This document shows, in pieces, positions 13,336 through 16,527 of a stretch of DNA of 16,527 nucleotides (position 1 is its first letter; the number at the start of each line of letters is the position of its first letter). This DNA is from an uncultured Thermomicrobiales bacterium (GTDB taxonomy: Bacteria; Chloroflexota; Chloroflexia; Thermomicrobiales; UBA6265), in NCBI GenBank assembly GCA_902806395.1, contig CADCWH010000365.1:1-16527 (forward strand). Reading direction: 5' to 3'. The notes under the pieces are model-generated. The model saw nothing but the letters and a program-made list of their open reading frames with translations, did no database searches and had not been told where the DNA came from. The translations under genes were made by a program, and so were the position numbers.

Positions 13336-16137
13336 TCAGGCTACTTGCAGGCTCCGTCCCGCGGCGGAGCCAACCGGCAGCAGGGCCGCGTCCAGCACCT
13401 CGTCCAGGTGACCGACCTCGATCAGGTTCAACTCGGACCGCACGATCTCCGGCAGGTCGGCGACATCCTTGGCGTTGCGCCGCGGCAGGATGAAGGTGGT
13501 GATGCCGCCCCGGTGGGCCGCGAGCGCCTTCTCCCGCAGGCCACCGATCGGCAGCACCTTCCCCCGCAGGGTGATCTCGCCAGTCATCGCCACGTCCTTG
13601 CGCACGGGCCGTCCAGAGAGGGCCGAGATCAGCGCGGTCGCGATGGTGATCCCAGCCGAGGGACCATCCTTGGGGATCGCTCCAGCCGGGATGTGGATGT
13701 GGATGTTGCGCCGGTCGAAGTACCCCGCTTCCAACCCGTACGAGGACGCCCGGTTGCGGGCATAGCTGATGGCGGCCCGGGCCGACTCCTGCATCACCTC
13801 GCCCAGTTGGCCGGTGAGGACCAGGTCGCCCTTCCCTTCCATCAGCATCACCTCGATCGACAGCAGGTCCCCACCGACGCTGGTGACGGCCGCCCCGGTC
13901 GCGACGCCGACCTCATCCCGCTCCTCGGCCAGGCCGAACTCGTAGCGCGGCACGCCCAGGTAGGTGACGAGGTCCGTGGCGTCAATGGTCTTGCTCTCCG
14001 GCGGATCATCCCCGGCAAACTGGCGGGCGGCCTTCCGGGCCAGCGCGCCCAGCTCTCGCTCCAAGTTCCGGACCCCGGACTCGCTGGTGTACTCCCGGAC
14101 CACCGTGCGCAGCGCGGCGTCGGTCACCGTCAACTGCACGGACGAGAGCCCGTGCGACTCCAGCGACTTCGGCAGGAGGAAATCCCGGGCAATCGCCAAC
14201 TTCTCGATCTCTGTGTACCCCGAGACCTCGATGACCTCCATCCGGTCCCGCAGCGCAGGCGGGATCGGTTCTAGCATGTTGGCCGTCGTGATGAAGATCA
14301 CCTTCGACAGGTCGAACGGTACCTCCAGATAGTGATCGGAGAAGGCGTTGTTCTGCTCAGGGTCCAGGACCTCCAGCAGGGCCGAGGCCGGGTCGCCGCG
14401 GAAGGCGTCGGTGCCGATCTTGTCGATCTCGTCCAGAACCATCACCGGGTTGCGGCTCTTGGCGTCGCGCAGCGACTTCACCACCCGGCCGGGCATGGCC
14501 CCGACGTAGGTGCGCCGGTGGCCACGGATCTCGGCCTCGTCGCGGACGCCACCGAGCGACATCCGGACGTAGTTGCGGCCGATCGCCTCGGCGATCGAGC
14601 GGCCCAGGCTCGTCTTGCCGACGCCGGGAGGGCCCACGAAGCAGATGATCGGCGCCCGCAGCTTGTCCCCGGCCAACTTGCGGACCGCGATGTACTCGAT
14701 GATCCGCTCCTTGACCTTCTCCAGGCCGTGATGGTCGCGATCCAGGATCGCGGCCGCCTCATTGAGGTCGAGCCGATCGGCCGTCTCGATCGCCCAGGGC
14801 AGCTCGGTCAGCCACTCTAGGTACGACCGGATCACGCCGATCTCGGGCGAGAACGGATGCTGCTGCTCCAGGCGCTCGACCTGAACTAGGGCCTTCTCTT
14901 TGACCATCTCCGGCATCCCGGCGGCCTCGATCTTCTGGCGAAGCTCATTCGCCAGGGTCTCCTCGGCACTCCCGTCGCCCAACTCCTTCTGGATGGCCCG
15001 CATCTGCTCGCGGAGGAAGTACTCCCTCTGCTGCTTGTCCATCCCCGCCTGGGCCTCGTGCTGGATCTGGCGGCGCAGGTTGAGGACGTTGAGGCGCTTC
15101 TGGACGATCACGCTCAGGCGGCGCAGCCGCTTGACCGGGTCCAGCACCTCCAGCAGCTCCTGGCGCTGTTCGGATGAGAACTCGGGTGAGAAGGCGATCA
15201 GGTCGGCGAGCCAACCCGGCTCGTCGACCCCCCGGATCATGGTCAGGACTTCCTCCGGCACGTTGGGGAGCATCCCGATATAGGACTCGACCTGCTCCAG
15301 CACCGCGCTCATCGCGGCCTCGGCCTCCGTGCCGCCGTCGACCGGGTCGTCCTGACGGCGGACCCGGGCCGCGACGTAGGGTTGCTCCTGCAGGATCTTG
15401 GTCACCACGCCACGGGCCTGCCCCTGCAGGATCACGTGCGCGTGCCCGCCACCCGGCCGGGCGATCCGCTGCCCGACCTCGGCGATCACACCGACCGGGG
15501 CCAGTTCGTACTCCTCGGCCGGCTGGGCCTCGTCTGGGGTCCAGCTCGGATCCTCAGCATCCGCCAACTCTGCCTCGGCCTGGTCGGCGGCGTCGAGGTG
15601 CAAACCCAGCGTCTCGGCTAGCGTCTCCGCGACCGCATCGGCGACCAATTCCCGAAACTCACCGTCCCGGGCCGGATCGGGGGGACCATCGTCCCCTTCG
15701 ACCACGGTGGCCGGCACCGGTCGCTCGGTCAGCACCAGCACCAGGCGGGATGGCGTCCGCATCGCCCGGTCGATCACCATCGCCGATTCGTCGTCCTCGA
15801 TCGGGAAGGGGATCGACATGTGTGGCAACAGGGACGTCTCGTCCACGACCAGCACCGGCAACGAGATCTCCGGTCCCAACTTGGTCCGGGACCGTCCGCG
15901 CGGCTTCCGCTTCGGCTTGGGTTTTGACCCTGCTTCGGCCTCGATCGGGGTCTCCTGAGCGGTCGCGTCAGAGGCGGTCGCTGCGGTCGCCCCATCCCCT
16001 GTGGGGACATCGCCCGTGACCGCGCCGTCGGCGGCCATCTCGGGCTGACCCTCCTCGTGGAGGTCCACGGTGATCGGGGCGTGGTCGGCCGCCCGCTCTC
16101 GGGCGGTCGACTTCTTGGTGGATGGGCCAGCAGGCAT
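13336..16137 (-). CDS. lon: ATP-dependent Lon protease with extended charged N-terminus
   Basis: This 933-residue protein is a LonA-type AAA+ serine protease that degrades misfolded and regulatory proteins in the cytoplasm. The N-terminal substrate domain begins at about residue 91 (ISLPVLVVDETSLLPHMSIPF). A coiled linker (QQREYFLREQMRAIQKELG) leads to the AAA+ module with Walker A GPPGVGKTS (Lys508) and Walker B VMVLDEID (565-572). The protease domain carries Ser827 in PKDGPSAG and Lys870 in GLREKALAA, 43 residues apart as in E. coli Lon. The usual length is about 780-820. The surplus is a ~90-residue polar tail with a basic patch (72-86) and a ~65-residue acidic insert (about 142-209). ATG 16137 has GGAAAG 8 bases before it, while a reading from 16245 adds 36 residues without such support. 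Confidence 0.96.
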   Translation of the reverse strand: MPAGPSTKKSTARERAADHAPITVDLHEEGQPEMAADGAVTGDVPTGDGATAATASDATAQETPIEAEAGSKPKPKRKPRGRSRTKLGPEISLPVLVVDETSLLPHMSIPFPIEDDESAMVIDRAMRTPSRLVLVLTERPVPATVVEGDDGPPDPARDGEFRELVADAVAETLAETLGLHLDAADQAEAELADAEDPSWTPDEAQPAEEYELAPVGVIAEVGQRIARPGGGHAHVILQGQARGVVTKILQEQPYVAARVRRQDDPVDGGTEAEAAMSAVLEQVESYIGMLPNVPEEVLTMIRGVDEPGWLADLIAFSPEFSSEQRQELLEVLDPVKRLRRLSVIVQKRLNVLNLRRQIQHEAQAGMDKQQREYFLREQMRAIQKELGDGSAEETLANELRQKIEAAGMPEMVKEKALVQVERLEQQHPFSPEIGVIRSYLEWLTELPWAIETADRLDLNEAAAILDRDHHGLEKVKERIIEYIAVRKLAGDKLRAPIICFVGPPGVGKTSLGRSIAEAIGRNYVRMSLGGVRDEAEIRGHRRTYVGAMPGRVVKSLRDAKSRNPVMVLDEIDKIGTDAFRGDPASALLEVLDPEQNNAFSDHYLEVPFDLSKVIFITTANMLEPIPPALRDRMEVIEVSGYTEIEKLAIARDFLLPKSLESHGLSSVQLTVTDAALRTVVREYTSESGVRNLERELGALARKAARQFAGDDPPESKTIDATDLVTYLGVPRYEFGLAEERDEVGVATGAAVTSVGGDLLSIEVMLMEGKGDLVLTGQLGEVMQESARAAISYARNRASSYGLEAGYFDRRNIHIHIPAGAIPKDGPSAGITIATALISALSGRPVRKDVAMTGEITLRGKVLPIGGLREKALAAHRGGITTFILPRRNAKDVADLPEIVRSELNLIEVGHLDEVLDAALLPVGSAAGRSLQVA

Positions 16138-16145
16138 GGACACTT

Positions 16146-16151
16146 CTTTCC
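16146..16151 (-). promoter_or_regulatory. Shine-Dalgarno GGAAAG deciding the lon start
   Basis: On the minus strand GGAAAG lies 8 bases before ATG 16137. It is a modest match, but it supports this start over the in-frame ATG at 16245. Confidence 0.6.
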
Positions 16152-16326
16152 GTGTATGGGTCGCCGGACGACATGATCCGGGCCAGGTGGTCCGCTGAGG
16201 AATCACCCCCGCGCCGGATCTCCGCCCAAGCACCCGGCCGGGCACGTAACACCGGTCAGCGGCCGGTCGCGGTCACCGGGTCTCGGCCCGGCCAGCAGCC
16301 GCGACGAGTGGGCGGCAATCAGTGTG

Positions 16327-16357
16327 TTGAGTGGGGATCGACGCGACCCCTATTCTA
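16327..16357. promoter_or_regulatory. Candidate promoter box, possibly overlapping in both directions
   Basis: On the plus strand TTGAGT (16327-16332) and TATTCT (16351-16356) are 18 bp apart. On the minus strand TAGAAT (16357-16352) is a 5-of-6 match to the -10 consensus and would direct transcription toward lon with a leader near 200 bases. A good minus-strand -35 box is not visible. These are pattern matches only. Confidence 0.3.
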
Positions 16358-16425
16358 CCCGGTCACCCCCCGCCCGAGCCACGCGCGCACGACGCTCGCC
16401 CCCGTTCGGCGCCGGAGCCACCGAT

Positions 16426-16442
16426 CCGGTGCTACGCACCGG
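16426..16442. repeat. Perfect inverted repeat CCGGTG-N5-CACCGG
   Basis: Six-bp arms at 16426-16431 and 16437-16442 around CTACG. CGATCCG occurs on both sides (16422-16428 and 16443-16449) as a direct repeat. This is the first of three inverted repeats within 93 bp. Confidence 0.5.
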
Positions 16443-16466
16443 CGATCCGAGAGGTCGCGGCGCGGC

Positions 16467-16495
16467 TTGCCGAAACCGGTTCGGCGGTGTAGCGT
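16467..16495 (+). promoter_or_regulatory. Candidate plus-strand promoter with a dyad in the spacer
   Basis: TTGCCG (16467-16472), a 17-bp spacer and TAGCGT (16490-16495) form a weak sigma-70-like promoter aimed at the right edge. GCCGAA (16469-16474) and TTCGGC (16480-16485) form an exact dyad around ACCGG, overlapping the -35 box and spacer, where a repressor could bind. Confidence 0.35.
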
Positions 16496-16500
16496 GCCAC

Positions 16501-16518
16501 GGTGGGGCGTTCCCCACC
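16501..16518. repeat. Perfect hairpin GGTGGGG-CGTT-CCCCACC
   Basis: Seven-bp arms with a 4-base loop, 6 bp after the candidate -10 box. It would fall at or just after the start of the transcript. No T-tract follows within the visible sequence. Confidence 0.5.
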
Positions 16519-16527
16519 CTGATCGAC

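Larger units (their letters stand above)
16138..16527. other. Noncoding region upstream of lon with promoters and inverted repeats
   Basis: This 390-bp stretch to the right edge has no credible gene. It should hold the lon promoter and possibly the promoter of a plus-strand gene beyond the edge. I looked for CIRCE (TTAGCACTC-N9-GAGTGCTAA) and HAIR (CTTGAGT-N7-ACTCAAG) heat-shock elements and found neither. Confidence 0.6.

Noticed and set aside
13312..14274. 320-codon plus-strand open frame over the end of lon
   Set aside because: Antisense to the Lon protease domain, which has its Ser-Lys dyad in place. The plus frame has no recognisable motif.
16327..16350. Possible HspR (HAIR) half-site, GTTGAGT, upstream of lon
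   Set aside because: The other half (ACTCAAG) is absent at the required spacing, so this is only a chance half-site.

Overview
The window is about 16.5 kb of GC-rich bacterial DNA. It is almost fully coding, with short gaps, Shine-Dalgarno-led genes and strong G/C third-position bias. The gene style suggests a thermophilic or soil Chloroflexota, perhaps class Thermomicrobia: Tat-type solute-binding protein without a lipobox, GAF-type histidine kinase of the 'ADWCGVDLVD' kind, and Lon with a long N-terminal tail. This is an inference from style, not a proven placement. No tRNA, rRNA, CRISPR array, insertion sequence or phage gene was seen.

Layout. (1) 1-1544, minus: the N-terminal ~514 codons of a bis-MGD molybdopterin oxidoreductase that runs off the left edge. 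(2) 1646-8320, plus: a co-directional run with two Opp/Dpp-type ABC permeases (stop and start overlap by one base), a Tat-exported, cysteine-free family-5 solute-binding protein, a cytoplasmic GH51 alpha-L-arabinofuranosidase, and a class V PLP enzyme of the isopenicillin-N-epimerase-like group. No ABC ATPase gene is present. (3) 13100-8356, minus: an aldehyde dehydrogenase resembling alpha-ketoglutaric-semialdehyde dehydrogenase, an OsmC-type peroxiredoxin, a nucleotidyltransferase with a DUF4037-like C-terminal part, and an orphan LOV-GAF histidine kinase. The last three genes are only 30-39 bp apart. (4) A 20-bp-stem hairpin (13268-13317) separates this unit from lon. (5) 16137-13336, minus: a 933-residue Lon protease with a long charged tail and an acidic insert. 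(6) 16138-16527: a noncoding upstream region with three perfect inverted repeats and candidate promoters, probably shared with a gene beyond the right edge.

How the genes may work together (inference). The transporter and the cytoplasmic GH51 enzyme fit uptake of arabinose-containing oligosaccharides followed by intracellular debranching. The aldehyde dehydrogenase could complete a non-phosphorylative pentose route to 2-oxoglutarate, although it lies on the opposite strand. The most striking single observation is the sensor kinase. Its first domain keeps the flavin-contact residues of a LOV photoreceptor, but the adduct-forming cysteine is glycine (codon 9805-9807). Its neighbour is an OsmC peroxiredoxin gene, so a flavin redox sensor is a reasonable alternative to a canonical blue-light sensor.
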